DNA from: CAZHFW01 sp964531675
GTDB taxonomy: Bacteria; Planctomycetota; Phycisphaerae; Phycisphaerales; UBA1924
Assembly (NCBI GenBank): GCA_964531675.1
Contig: CAZHFW010000062.1
Location: 1-12,405, forward strand
Direction: 5' to 3'
DNA: 12,405 bases
Shown here piece after piece: positions 1-6,950 of this stretch. Within the stretch, counting starts at the first letter, position 1; every line of letters begins with the position of its first letter. The notes under the pieces were generated by a model that worked only from the letters and a program-made list of their open reading frames with translations, did not search any database and was not told the origin of the DNA. The position numbers and the translations under genes were made by a program.

Positions 1-31
1 GGGGGGGGTTTGGGGGGGGGGGGGGGGGGGG
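1..31. repeat. Long G homopolymer at window edge
   Basis: The window opens with eight G, three T and then twenty consecutive G (12-31). No gene overlaps it. Such a run is either a real G tract that continues the strong G bias of the plus strand, or a sequencing or assembly artefact at a contig end. The sequence alone cannot decide between the two. Confidence 0.8.
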
Positions 32-36
32 CAGGG

Positions 37-68
37 AGGCACGAAGGCACGAAGGCACGGAGGCACGG
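37..68. repeat. Tandem 8-bp repeat, four units
   Basis: Four head-to-tail octamers are visible: two copies of AGGCACGA followed by two of AGGCACGG. A fifth unit decays into AGGGGG. The DNA after it (70-158) is a purine-rich stretch in which I see no gene, RNA or further repeat. The period of eight rules out a coding triplet repeat, and this looks like simple-sequence expansion. Confidence 0.75.
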
Positions 69-158
69 AGGGGGAGCTGCGAGCGACGGAGTGAGAGAGT
101 GAGGAGCGAGGGGGAGCGGGGCCCTGGGGTGCGACAGGGGGTTGGGCGATGGTCTCTG

Positions 159-345
159 GGTTTGCGGACCTTGGTCCGGATTGAGGGCAGAAGAGTGGGT
201 AGACACTGGTTGCAAACCAGTGCCACGAGGTGGGGAAGAGCATCACCATCCATGCGGACATGGATGGTGATGGCACCCGGTACCCGGAGGGGAGAGACTC
301 GGAGCGGGAACCGGGAGCTTTGCGGACTCAGGTCCGGGTTCAGGG
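159..345 (+). repeat. Hairpin repeat cassette R1 (A-B-C-A)
   Basis: This is the leftmost interspersed cassette, downstream of the PEP-CTERM-like gene. Modules in order: a degenerate A with the 6-bp stem CGGACC/GGTCCG and a two-base loop (165-178); B with an 8-bp stem CACTGGTT/AACCAGTG (204-211/215-222), preceded by GTAG; C with a perfect 14-bp stem (241-254/259-272) and loop CGGA; and a second A whose left arm is mutated (311-337). The 1-470 gene-free stretch otherwise holds the G run, the octamer array and a terminator. Confidence 0.8.
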
Positions 346-372
346 GGAGGGTGTGGGATTTTGAGGGGGAAA

Positions 373-405
373 GAAAAAACCCCGCCTGCGGTGAAGCAGA
401 CGGGG
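373..405 (-). terminator. Rho-independent terminator of the exported-protein gene
   Basis: Read on the minus strand, a 10-bp stem (405-396 with 389-380) closes a 6-base loop and is followed by a run of six T. The stem contains one G-T wobble that pairs only in minus-strand RNA (plus positions 385 and 400), which fixes the orientation. It lies about 65 bases beyond the stop codon of the PEP-CTERM-like gene at 471. Confidence 0.85.
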
Positions 406-470
406 TCAGGCGTTCAATCAGGTCAGCTCAGGAGAGCCGGTCAGAGCGGCTCAGCGAGCTGCCGTCGCGA

Positions 471-1118
471 TTAGGCGCGACGACGGCGACCGGCGACGAG
501 GCCGGAGAGGCCGACGAGGGCGATCGCGCCGGGGGCGGGCGTCACGTTGATGGTGGCGCCGTTGAAGGAGCGGTTGGCCGCGGTGACGGACTGGGTCGTG
601 CCGCCAGCGGTCGTGAAGATGGTGGCCAGGGTCAGGGCGTTGGAAGCCGTGGAGAAGACGATGTTGCCGCCGAGCGCGCCCGCGTCGACGTTGTACTTGA
701 AGGTGAAGGCGAGGATGGGGTTGTCGGTCGAGCCGCCGTTGTTGATCGGCAGCTGGGCGAGCTGGATGCTGCCCGTGGGGTTGTCGAGGCGGTCGATCTT
801 GCCAGCCGCGCCGGGGTTGTAGAGCTTGAAGGTCTGGGTGGAGGGGGTGAGCTTGCCACCGAAGGAGCCAGCGCTGTCACCAGCGAAGGAACCAGCGACG
901 TCGATCTGGGTGATCGTCATGCCGCCCCAGGAGAGGCCGGTCGCCGAGGTCCAAGTGATCAGGATGCGGGCGTCGACGGACGAGCCCGGGGCGACGCTGA
1001 CGAGGTCCTTCCAGGTGTTGTCCGAGGTGTCGTACACCTGGAGGTCAGCAGCCATGGTCTGGGCCTGAGCCAGCGCGGAAACGCCAGCGACAGCAACAAG
1101 AGCGAGAGTGCGCTTCAT
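471..1118 (-). CDS. PEP-CTERM-like exported protein, function unknown
   Basis: A 215-residue secreted protein. Residues 1-20 form a Sec signal peptide (MKR, hydrophobic core, then AQAQ, with cleavage likely near residue 20). The middle is a Gly/Thr/Ser/Asn-rich, probably all-beta domain with no cysteine or obvious catalytic motif. The tail reads PAPG (194-197), a hydrophobic helix (198-210), then RRRR (211-214) and a final Ala. This is the PEP-CTERM-type arrangement read by exosortase systems, in the PAPG variant common in Phycisphaerae (family knowledge). The protein is therefore expected to be exported, anchored briefly in the membrane and then processed to the cell surface. The start is fixed by a strong ribosome site eight bases upstream. 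It is followed by its own terminator, so it is probably monocistronic. No exosortase is visible in the window. Substrate and role are unknown. Confidence 0.88.
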   Translation of the reverse strand: MKRTLALVAVAGVSALAQAQTMAADLQVYDTSDNTWKDLVSVAPGSSVDARILITWTSATGLSWGGMTITQIDVAGSFAGDSAGSFGGKLTPSTQTFKLYNPGAAGKIDRLDNPTGSIQLAQLPINNGGSTDNPILAFTFKYNVDAGALGGNIVFSTASNALTLATIFTTAGGTTQSVTAANRSFNGATINVTPAPGAIALVGLSGLVAGRRRRA

Positions 1119-1125
1119 CTCAAAA

Positions 1126-1132
1126 TCTCCTC
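1126..1132 (-). promoter_or_regulatory. Shine-Dalgarno site of the exported-protein gene
   Basis: The minus strand reads GAGGAGA seven bases before the ATG at 1118. It is the strongest ribosome-binding site in the window and settles the start, placing it directly before the signal peptide. Confidence 0.85.
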
Positions 1133-1229
1133 ACTAAACGTGAAATACCTATACAGGTCGGGCCCGGGTGCGGTCCTCACCAGAGCTCGATCTCGGAAAC
1201 TCCAAAGGGAGAATACCCGACACGGGCGG

Positions 1230-1258
1230 AAGCGCGAACGGCTTTTCGCGCTTTTTTT
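1230..1258 (+). terminator. Strong plus-strand terminator without a plus-strand gene
   Basis: A 9-bp perfect stem AAGCGCGAA/TTCGCGCTT (1230-1238 and 1245-1253) with a 6-base loop runs straight into a T tract (1252-1258). On the minus strand the same hairpin is followed by CCGCCCG, not by T, so it is polar and would stop plus-strand transcription. No plus-strand coding region lies to its left. It could end an antisense or small RNA across the exported-protein gene, or block transcription entering thyX from the left. Confidence 0.7.
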
Positions 1259-1328
1259 CGAAAATCGTTGGCATTTTGGAGAATCTTGAGCGGGGGTAAC
1301 CCAGTACAAACACTGATGTTTTTGTGTT

Positions 1329-2309
1329 TTATTCGGGTGTCTTGAATCCGAGATTCGCCCGCTTGGCGGTCCACTCGGCCTGTTCGCGCTTGTTGTCGCT
1401 CTGGAGGTCGGCGGGGCCGCCGGAGTTCAGGCTCCGGATGGCGTCAATTTCGAGCCTGCTGAGGCGGATGGAGCCCATTTCGTAGTCCCGCCAGGCCTCC
1501 ATGGTGAGGGGGACGACCGGGGCCATGAGGTCATGCATGGCCTGGGAGTAGTCGCGGATTTCGAGCTGGGCGTGGGGGTCCATGCGGAGGGAGAGGAAGC
1601 GCAGGGCGTTGTGGAGGTCGCACTTCCAGTACCACTCGGTGTAGATGTTGACGGGGAGGCCGATGCGGGCCAGTTCGCGGGAGACGCCGCGTTCGGTGAG
1701 GGAGAGGTAGCGGTTGTAGAGGTCTTCGACGTCGCGGAGGTAGTCCAGGAAGTCCTGGGCGGTGCGGACGTCGTCGGAGTTGGCGTCGAGGGCGAACTTC
1801 TGCTCGCCTCCCTGGCGGTTGGAGGTGGACTGCTTGCGGACCGAGTCGAGCGAGGGCGTGTAGAAGCGGTCCTTGAGGATGGAGTAGCGGGCGGAGTACT
1901 CGTTGACGTTGGCGGTGCGGTGCCTGATCCACTGGCGGGCGACGAAGATGGGCATGGCCATGTGGAACTTGAACTCCACCATCTCGAAGGGGGTGGTGTG
2001 GCGATGGCGCATGAGGTAGCGGATAAGGCCGCGATCTTCGTTCACGTGCTTGGTGCCCTGGCCGTAGGAGACGCGGGCGGCCTGGACGATGGCCTGGTCG
2101 GCGGTCTGGCCGTCGGGGACGAGCCTGGGCATGACGTCGACGAGGGCGACGAACCCGTGATCGTGGACGGGGATTTCGATGCGCGAGGCGCCGTTCATGG
2201 CGTCACGGAAGGGTGTTTCCGGCGCGACCACGCGGGGTGTCCGCGTGGCGATGTCGATCGGCTGCGGATTGATGTTGTGGGCGGGGTCGGCGTGGCTCGG
2301 GGTGGACAT
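1329..2309 (-). CDS. thyX: Flavin-dependent thymidylate synthase ThyX
   Basis: ThyX makes dTMP from dUMP, using methylenetetrahydrofolate as carbon donor and FAD/NADPH as reductant, in the cytoplasm. The signature RHR-x7-S is present as RHRTANVNEYSAR (R129, H130, R131, S139). It is preceded by the conserved RHRHTTPFEM block (101-110) and followed by the FAD/dUMP-binding block RMDPHAQLEIRDY (242-254). At 326 residues it is longer than the usual 210-260. About 50 extra residues lie at the N-terminus before the core, and a loop with a Ser/Asn/Gly-rich stretch (156-180) is also present, as in the longer ThyX subgroup. The ATG at 2309 has no Shine-Dalgarno sequence but sits six bases after a good -10 box, which suggests a leaderless message. 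An internal Met at residue 39 is an alternative start. No thyA is visible. Confidence 0.97.
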   Translation of the reverse strand: MSTPSHADPAHNINPQPIDIATRTPRVVAPETPFRDAMNGASRIEIPVHDHGFVALVDVMPRLVPDGQTADQAIVQAARVSYGQGTKHVNEDRGLIRYLMRHRHTTPFEMVEFKFHMAMPIFVARQWIRHRTANVNEYSARYSILKDRFYTPSLDSVRKQSTSNRQGGEQKFALDANSDDVRTAQDFLDYLRDVEDLYNRYLSLTERGVSRELARIGLPVNIYTEWYWKCDLHNALRFLSLRMDPHAQLEIRDYSQAMHDLMAPVVPLTMEAWRDYEMGSIRLSRLEIDAIRSLNSGGPADLQSDNKREQAEWTAKRANLGFKTPE

Positions 2310-2315
2310 GCGGGG

Positions 2316-2344
2316 ACGGTAGCGGGAAAGGGAAGGGGCGGCAA
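2316..2344 (-). promoter_or_regulatory. Probable thyX promoter, leaderless type
   Basis: On the minus strand TTGCCG (2344-2339), exactly 17 bases, then TACCGT (2321-2316) resembles a sigma-70 -35/-10 pair. The -10 box ends six bases before the thyX ATG, so transcription would start at or next to the ATG. There is no ribosome site in between. Confidence 0.45.
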
Positions 2345-2400
2345 AGGTGGGAAATTGCCAAATGGCAAATGGCCAAATTGCCAGATGGCTGGCGGGTGAT
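2343..2400. repeat. F tract, AAAT/TGCCA variant, upstream of thyX
   Basis: A low-complexity tract built from alternating GCCAAAT and GGCAAAT words, with short mutual inverted repeats (TTGCCA with TGGCAA, ATTTGGCC-like arms). It occupies the same place relative to thyX as the AAAGC tracts occupy relative to padR, the AI-2E gene and the Minf_1886 gene. I read it as a diverged member of that group. Similarity to the other F tracts is weak at the base level. Confidence 0.5.
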
Positions 2401-2420
2401 GGGGGGCTTTGGGGGCTGGG

Positions 2421-2520
2421 CCCCGGACCTTCGTGGACTCAGGTCCGGCTTCGGGGAGGTAGAGGGGGTAGACACTGGTTGCAAACCAGTGCCCGAGGTT
2501 GGGGAGAGCATGACCATCAA
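2421..2520 (+). repeat. Hairpin repeat cassette R2 (A-B-truncated C)
   Basis: Module A has the 8-bp stem CCGGACCT/AGGTCCGG (2423-2430/2441-2448). Module B has CACTGGTT/AACCAGTG (2473-2480/2484-2491), preceded by GTAG. A 5' remnant of module C starts with GGAGAGCATGACCATCAA (2503-2520). The C remnant stops where the coding region of the adjacent membrane-protein gene begins, and its TCA (2517-2519) is that gene's TGA stop codon on the minus strand. Confidence 0.8.
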
Positions 2521-4358
2521 GGGGCGGGGTGGAGGAGCCAGTCGCCTCGGATGTCGGGCGCGAGCTTGGGGTCGGCGGCGAGGTTGCGGAGGATGGCCTG
2601 GGCTGTGAGCGGGCTGCGGTAGACCTGGGCCATGAGATTGCCATCCTCGCCCGGCGGCGGGATGCCCTGGTTGTCGGTGCGGTCGACGCCGACGGAGTAG
2701 AGCACGGGCCGCTGGTCGCGGAGAATGTAGTTGAGGGGTTTGCCGGTGTAGCGGTCGGGCGGGATCGCGGGCAGGAGCGTCGGGACCAGCTCGGCGAGGG
2801 ACGCGGGATACGCGCCTTGGCGTTTCTTGTGGATCTCGAGGGCGATGGCGACGAGCGTGGCGTCGTGGATCTGCTGGGTGTATTCGACCTGGACCGCGGC
2901 GTGTCCGAGGGCGGGGAGGAAGAGCTTCAGCGGCAGGTAGTGGAGCTGGGTGAGCGGAGAGCCTGTTTCGAAGAGGCGGATGACGTCGGCGTCGGCGTTG
3001 TCCTGATCGGTGCGGGTCCAGAGGGGCATGCTGGCGATGCTCTCGGCGCGGTCGATGGACTGGTTGAACATCTCGTGGAGGGTGCGGCGGGAGGCGACGG
3101 CCGCGGCGGCGGCGGGGCCGGCGAAGTCATCGAGGCGGCGCTTGGTGGGCGAGGCGGGGTCGGTGCTGGTGCGCTGGATCTGGGAGAAGAGCGTGAGGCC
3201 CGAGGCGAGGAGCGAGCCATCGCCTGAGCCATCGTCGGAGAAGGAGCGTTGGAGGACGTCGTCGAAGGCGAGGCGTTCGCCTTCGAAGCTGATGCGGGGG
3301 ACGTTCGTGCTGGCGAGGGTGTGGGCGAGCTCGGCGAGCTGGGCGTCGGACCAGTCGGGCGCGCGATCGATGATGCTTCGCGAGATGGCCTGGTCGAGGT
3401 TGGTGGTCAGCGCGATGGCGATGAGGTCGCCGATGAGGATGTGCTGGTCGCGGAGCTGGCGGCAGATGCCCAGCACGGCGCGGGCGTCGGCGATGACGCG
3501 GCCCGGGTCGCGGTCCTGGAAGGCGGCGACGAGATCGACGATGAGGGCGCGGCTGTAGACGCGGGCGACGCTGAGCTCGGGAATGAGCGTGCCGACGACG
3601 GGCGGGTTGTGCGGATCGGGAAGAGGGACCGCAAAGGGTTGCACGACGCGCGATGGATCGAAGTGGCGCAGGAAGGCGGAGACGTCGGCGTCTTCGTCGG
3701 GGGCGAGCAGTGCGCCCAGCGCGGGGCGGTTGGCGGCGGCGCGGAGCGCGGGGAGGAGCGTCGCGTTGGCGTTCACGTACGCCCGGGTCGCGGGCCAGTC
3801 GGCGGACTTGGTGTCGAAGGCGAGCGTTGCTCCGAGGTCCGGCGCTGGGAAACGCCACTTGGCCATGAGATCGCGATAGATGGGCCAGGCGCGCTGGGCC
3901 TCGGGGAGTTTCTGGAAGCGGTCGTTGTACTCCGCGGTGTAGTTGCGCGCGATGGTGGGGGCGCGGAGGTGGTAGCGGGCGAAGAGCCAGGCGTAGACGA
4001 TGATCAGGAGCACGATGAATGCGGCGCAGGCCTGGAGTGTGCGGCGGAGGAGATGGAAACGCCAGGAGCGTTTGCGTTTCACCGCGGCGGCGATGAGGCG
4101 CGAGGCGTGGACGGGATCGCCGAAGTCGCGGAGAAGGTCGGCTGCGGACTGGCCCGAGGCCAGACCATCGGCGAAGTGGGCGCAGAGTTCCTGGGCCAGC
4201 TCGGCGCGCTCGACGCGGCGCAGGCGGGTCTGGCGGATGAGCGTGCTGATGAGCGTTGCAATCGGCGCGGGGAGCTCGGCGGCGCGGATGATGTCGTCGG
4301 CGCTGGTGTGCTGCCAGGACGGAGCGGCGGCGCGGAGACTGGGCTGCGTGGTGTTCAT
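2517..4358 (-). CDS. HAAS-like helical domain membrane protein, paralog 2
   Basis: A 613-residue protein of unknown function. Residues 20-97 are a helical cytoplasmic domain containing AQELCAHFADGLASGQ (55-70) and DLLRDFGDP (74-82). These match the pattern of HAAS/permease-prefix helical domains that often travel with PadR regulators (family knowledge). KRKR (94-97) precedes one membrane span (about 108-127), so the remaining 480 residues should be extracytoplasmic. Two blocks are shared with the upstream paralog: FEGER (358-362) leading to SDDGSGDG (374-381), and GAYPASLAELVP...LYSVGVDRTD (515-562), a C-terminal block resembling those in many planctomycete hypothetical proteins. I chose ATG 4358, with GGAAG seven bases upstream. 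The frame stays open to an ATG at 4493, but that would overlap the preceding gene and add a Pro/Ser-rich stretch absent from the paralog. It is the last gene of the padR operon. Confidence 0.85.
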   Translation of the reverse strand: MNTTQPSLRAAAPSWQHTSADDIIRAAELPAPIATLISTLIRQTRLRRVERAELAQELCAHFADGLASGQSAADLLRDFGDPVHASRLIAAAVKRKRSWRFHLLRRTLQACAAFIVLLIIVYAWLFARYHLRAPTIARNYTAEYNDRFQKLPEAQRAWPIYRDLMAKWRFPAPDLGATLAFDTKSADWPATRAYVNANATLLPALRAAANRPALGALLAPDEDADVSAFLRHFDPSRVVQPFAVPLPDPHNPPVVGTLIPELSVARVYSRALIVDLVAAFQDRDPGRVIADARAVLGICRQLRDQHILIGDLIAIALTTNLDQAISRSIIDRAPDWSDAQLAELAHTLASTNVPRISFEGERLAFDDVLQRSFSDDGSGDGSLLASGLTLFSQIQRTSTDPASPTKRRLDDFAGPAAAAAVASRRTLHEMFNQSIDRAESIASMPLWTRTDQDNADADVIRLFETGSPLTQLHYLPLKLFLPALGHAAVQVEYTQQIHDATLVAIALEIHKKRQGAYPASLAELVPTLLPAIPPDRYTGKPLNYILRDQRPVLYSVGVDRTDNQGIPPPGEDGNLMAQVYRSPLTAQAILRNLAADPKLAPDIRGDWLLHPAP

Positions 4359-4434
4359 GGGTGTGCTTCCGCGCGGTTGAGAGGTGGAGAGGGGCGTTGA
4401 TGGGCGTGATTTCGGATTGCGTGGCAGCGGTGCG

Positions 4435-6252
4435 TCAGTGCGGTTCGGCGGTGGGCTCTGGGCGGGGGTAGAGGATCCAGTCGCCTCGGACATCGGCGGA
4501 GCGGCGCTGGGGCGGGGTGGCCTCGAAGTTGGTGAGCCAGGCGGCGTAGTGATCGGGGGTCATCCAGTCGCGGGCGCGGGAGGGGGAGGTGTCTTTGGGG
4601 GGCGGCGCGGCGTGGTTGTCGGTGCGGTCAACGCCGACGGAGTAGAGGAGGGGTTTGGAGTCGTTGAGGAGGTACTTGATGGGCCCGCCGTCGTACATGT
4701 CGCGGGGGATGGAGGGGAGGAGGCTCGGGACGAGCTGGTCGAGCGAGGCGGGGTAGGAGTGATGCTGTCGGCGGTGGAGCTCGAGCGCGATGGCGACGAG
4801 GAGGGCGTCGCGGGTCTGGGTCAGGATGCTGCTGGAGGAGAGGACTTTGTTGAAGGCGGGGGTGAGGAGTCTGACGGGGAGGTAGCGGAGTTCGGCGAGC
4901 TTGCTTTGGCCGAGGATCTGGTCTTCTTCATCGTCGAGGCTGCGGGTGCGTTGCCAGGGCGGGGTGGCGGCCTGGCTTTCGGCGAAGGCGATGAGGGCCT
5001 GGTAGGCGCGGGACTGTGCGGCGCGGGGCGCCAGCGCGACGCTCATGAGCGGGCCGATGAGCTGTTCGGCGAGTTCGGGCGGGCGCCCGGCGGGCGCGGA
5101 GTTCATGAGCTGCTCGTAGGTCTGAAAGCCCTTGGGGGAGAGACGGCCACTGCCTGAGCCATCGTCGGTGAACATGCGCTGGAGGGTGTCTTCGAAGAAC
5201 GCGCGCTCGCCATCGAAGCGGACGAGCGGGCCCTGATCGGTGGGGAACGCGGCGAAGGCGTGCGCGAGGGTGTGGAGCTGGTCGTTTGTGAAGAGCTCGG
5301 GTTTGGACGCGATCACGTCCTGCACGCGCTCGGTGGCGAGTGAGAGGATCGCCAGGGAGACCAGATCGCAGATGAGGAAGCGGTGCTCGCGGAGCTGGTT
5401 GGCCATGCCGAGCAGGGCGAGGGCGTCGTCGCGGGCGCGGGCGGGCTGGTTCTCTTCGGCGGCGAGGGAGAGATCGAAGGCGAGGGTGCGGGCCAGTTCG
5501 CGCATGGGGCCCAGGTGGGGGAGTCGCACTTCGAGCAATGGCGGGTTTTCGTCGACGGAGCTTGCGGGGATTGCTTCGGGGGTGGAGGCTGCCCCTTGGC
5601 TCTCGGAGAACTGGCGCAGGATCGGATTGGGTTTGAAGTCGAGCGCGAGGCCGAGGGCGGGCTTGCGTGCGGCCTCGCGGACGAGTTCGAGGTTTTCGGT
5701 GTTGAGGCGGACGTATTCGAGCGAGGCGGGCCAGATGGGGTCGCTCGGCGTAGAGGGCGGGAAGGTGCGGGCGGCCTTGCGATCGGGCATGGCGTTCCAG
5801 GCGGAGAAGGCGCGTTCGTAGAGCGGCCAGGCGCGATCGGTGTGGGCGGCGGCTTCGATGCGGGTGTTGATCTCGCGGGCGTAGTTGCGGGCGATGGTCG
5901 GTTCGGCGCCGCGGAAGCGGATGAAGAGGATGAGGTAGCTCAGGGCGAGCAGCGCGAAGAGCGCGGCGACGCCCGAGAGGGCGGCGGAGAGGATGCGCTG
6001 GCTGGCGGGGCGTTTGCGGCGGACGGCGGCGCGGATGAGCTTGGCGGCCTGGTCGGGGGAGCCGAAGGCGCGGAGGAGCTCGTCGGCGGATTGGCCTGAG
6101 GAGAGCCCATCGGAGAAGTGCGCGCAGAGTTCGCGGGCGACTTCGGCGCGTTCGTCGCCGCGGAGGCGGGAGCGGCTGACGACGCGGCGGATGGCGTCGG
6201 CGATGGGCGCGGGGAGGCGCGCGTCGGCGATGAGCTGTTCGTGCGTGCGCAT
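4435..6252 (-). CDS. HAAS-like helical domain membrane protein, paralog 1
   Basis: A 605-residue paralog of the next gene downstream, likewise of unknown function. The helical N-terminal domain (1-80) contains ARELCAHFSDGLSSGQSADE (39-58) and RAFGSPDQA (61-69). RRKR (78-81) is followed by one membrane span (about 89-111), then TIARNY (119-124), which is identical in both paralogs. The extracytoplasmic part carries FDGER (346-350), TDDGSGSG (362-369) and the C-terminal SYPASLDQLVPSLLP...LYSVGVDRTDN block (499-546). It ends with DVRGDWILYP, matching DIRGDWLLHP in the paralog. ATG 6252 has GGAG five bases upstream and lies 33 bases after the padR stop, so the two are probably co-transcribed. Both copies keep the same architecture, which argues for retained function in each. 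They could be a two-subunit receptor, but this is inference. Confidence 0.87.
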   Translation of the reverse strand: MRTHEQLIADARLPAPIADAIRRVVSRSRLRGDERAEVARELCAHFSDGLSSGQSADELLRAFGSPDQAAKLIRAAVRRKRPASQRILSAALSGVAALFALLALSYLILFIRFRGAEPTIARNYAREINTRIEAAAHTDRAWPLYERAFSAWNAMPDRKAARTFPPSTPSDPIWPASLEYVRLNTENLELVREAARKPALGLALDFKPNPILRQFSESQGAASTPEAIPASSVDENPPLLEVRLPHLGPMRELARTLAFDLSLAAEENQPARARDDALALLGMANQLREHRFLICDLVSLAILSLATERVQDVIASKPELFTNDQLHTLAHAFAAFPTDQGPLVRFDGERAFFEDTLQRMFTDDGSGSGRLSPKGFQTYEQLMNSAPAGRPPELAEQLIGPLMSVALAPRAAQSRAYQALIAFAESQAATPPWQRTRSLDDEEDQILGQSKLAELRYLPVRLLTPAFNKVLSSSSILTQTRDALLVAIALELHRRQHHSYPASLDQLVPSLLPSIPRDMYDGGPIKYLLNDSKPLLYSVGVDRTDNHAAPPPKDTSPSRARDWMTPDHYAAWLTNFEATPPQRRSADVRGDWILYPRPEPTAEPH

Positions 6253-6285
6253 GGGTGCTCCGGCGTGCTCGAGAGGGCCTGCGGA

Positions 6286-6666
6286 TCAGAACGCGAAGGA
6301 GGCGTTGGGTTCGACGACGCCCAGGGAGGTCATGGCGGCGACGAGCGCGGACCATTGGCGGGCGTCTTCGGCGAGGCGTTTGCGGCCTTTGGGGGTGAGG
6401 GCGTAGTACTTGCGGTCGCGGCCGCCTTCGTCGGATTGACGCCATTCGGCCTGGATGAGGTCTTTGGCTTCGAGGTTGTAGAGCATGGGGTAGAGGGTGG
6501 ATTGGCCCATGGCCAGGACGCCATCGGTGCGTTCGGAAAGGGCTTGCACGAGCTCGTAGCCGTACATGGGGCGGCGTTGGAGGAGTTTCAAGACGGCGGT
6601 GGGGCCGGCGCCGCGCATGAGCTCGGTGTCGAGTTTGTCGGAGGGCTTGTCGGAATCGGGTTTCAT
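6286..6666 (-). CDS. PadR-family winged-helix transcriptional regulator
   Basis: A 126-residue cytoplasmic DNA-binding protein of the short PadR class. The winged helix spans about residues 20-98: YGYELVQAL (35-43), the recognition helix GQSTLYPMLYNLEAKDLI (54-71), the wing with GGRDRKYYALTPKG (81-94), and a single C-terminal dimerisation helix (96-117). I chose the Met at 6666. An upstream Met at 6705 (13 more residues) lies inside the operator palindrome, and the longer frame to 6870 begins in F-repeat DNA and encodes no family sequence. PadR proteins usually repress their own operon until a ligand or partner binds. The two genes behind it encode HAAS-like membrane proteins, so the trio is probably one regulated unit. 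The ligand is unknown. Confidence 0.93.
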   Translation of the reverse strand: MKPDSDKPSDKLDTELMRGAGPTAVLKLLQRRPMYGYELVQALSERTDGVLAMGQSTLYPMLYNLEAKDLIQAEWRQSDEGGRDRKYYALTPKGRKRLAEDARQWSALVAAMTSLGVVEPNASFAF

Positions 6667-6703
6667 GGGGATGGCCTTGGCGGGGCGTTCTGATGGGTGA
6701 GAC

Positions 6704-6725
6704 ATACTATGTGACGCATAGTATA
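6704..6725 (-). promoter_or_regulatory. Probable PadR operator over the padR -10 box
   Basis: A perfect 8-bp inverted repeat, ATACTATG then five bases then CATAGTAT, spans 6704-6724. It resembles the AT-rich dyads bound by PadR proteins (family knowledge). On the minus strand the -10-like TATACT (6725-6720) falls in its upstream arm, so a bound regulator would cover the promoter and start site. No convincing -35 box is visible. The surrounding DNA is G+C-rich, so this AT-rich dyad stands out. It implies autoregulation of padR and the two following genes. Confidence 0.75.
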
Positions 6726-6814
6726 TCGGGTGGGGGTGTGGCGGGTTGCGGGAAGTTGCGGAATTTCGGTGGTGGGGAGCACGGGTGCCGGAAGGGCGGC
6801 GGGCGGAGCGGCGG

Positions 6815-6900
6815 GGCGGCAAAGCAGCAGAGCAGCAGAGCAGCAGAGCAGCAAAGGGCCAAAGCTCCAAAGCTGCAAAGCTCCGAAGTGATGACGAGGC
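6815..6900. repeat. F tract upstream of padR
   Basis: A low-complexity tract of GCAGCAGA units followed by GGCCAAAGCTCCAAAGC words. Beyond it the sequence GAGGCGGTGC...GCGGCG...GGGAT (6896-6925) recurs in the same order upstream of the AI-2E gene, so the conserved unit is longer than the simple repeat. It lies immediately upstream of the padR promoter. The tract can be read as open frames beginning MELWPFAAL, which gives spurious N-terminal extensions. Confidence 0.75.
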
Positions 6901-6950
6901 GGTGCGTCTTTGCGGCGCTCGGGATGCGTGCGGTGGGGATGGTCGGGAGA

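Noticed and set aside
99..1289. 396-codon plus-strand frame across the exported-protein gene
   Set aside because: It runs through the repeat cassette and antisense to a gene with signal peptide, ribosome site and terminator. It has no start signals or recognisable domain.
1296..1322. Weak AAACAC/GTGTTT hairpin just after thyX as its terminator
   Set aside because: Only six AT-rich pairs with a ten-base loop and no T tract on the minus strand.
3249..4400. 383-codon plus-strand frame opposite the second membrane paralog
   Set aside because: Acidic Gly/Val/Glu-rich antisense shadow. The minus strand shows paralogy to the neighbouring gene, which proves the coding strand.
4359..4493. 45-residue N-terminal extension of membrane paralog 2
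   Set aside because: It would overlap the end of paralog 1, is Pro/Ser/Thr-rich low complexity, has no counterpart in the paralog, and a GGAAG site supports the start at 4358.
6667..6870. Longer PadR start at 6870
   Set aside because: The extra residues are encoded by the F tract and the operator region. PadR proteins of this class are about 110-130 residues, which fits the start at 6666.
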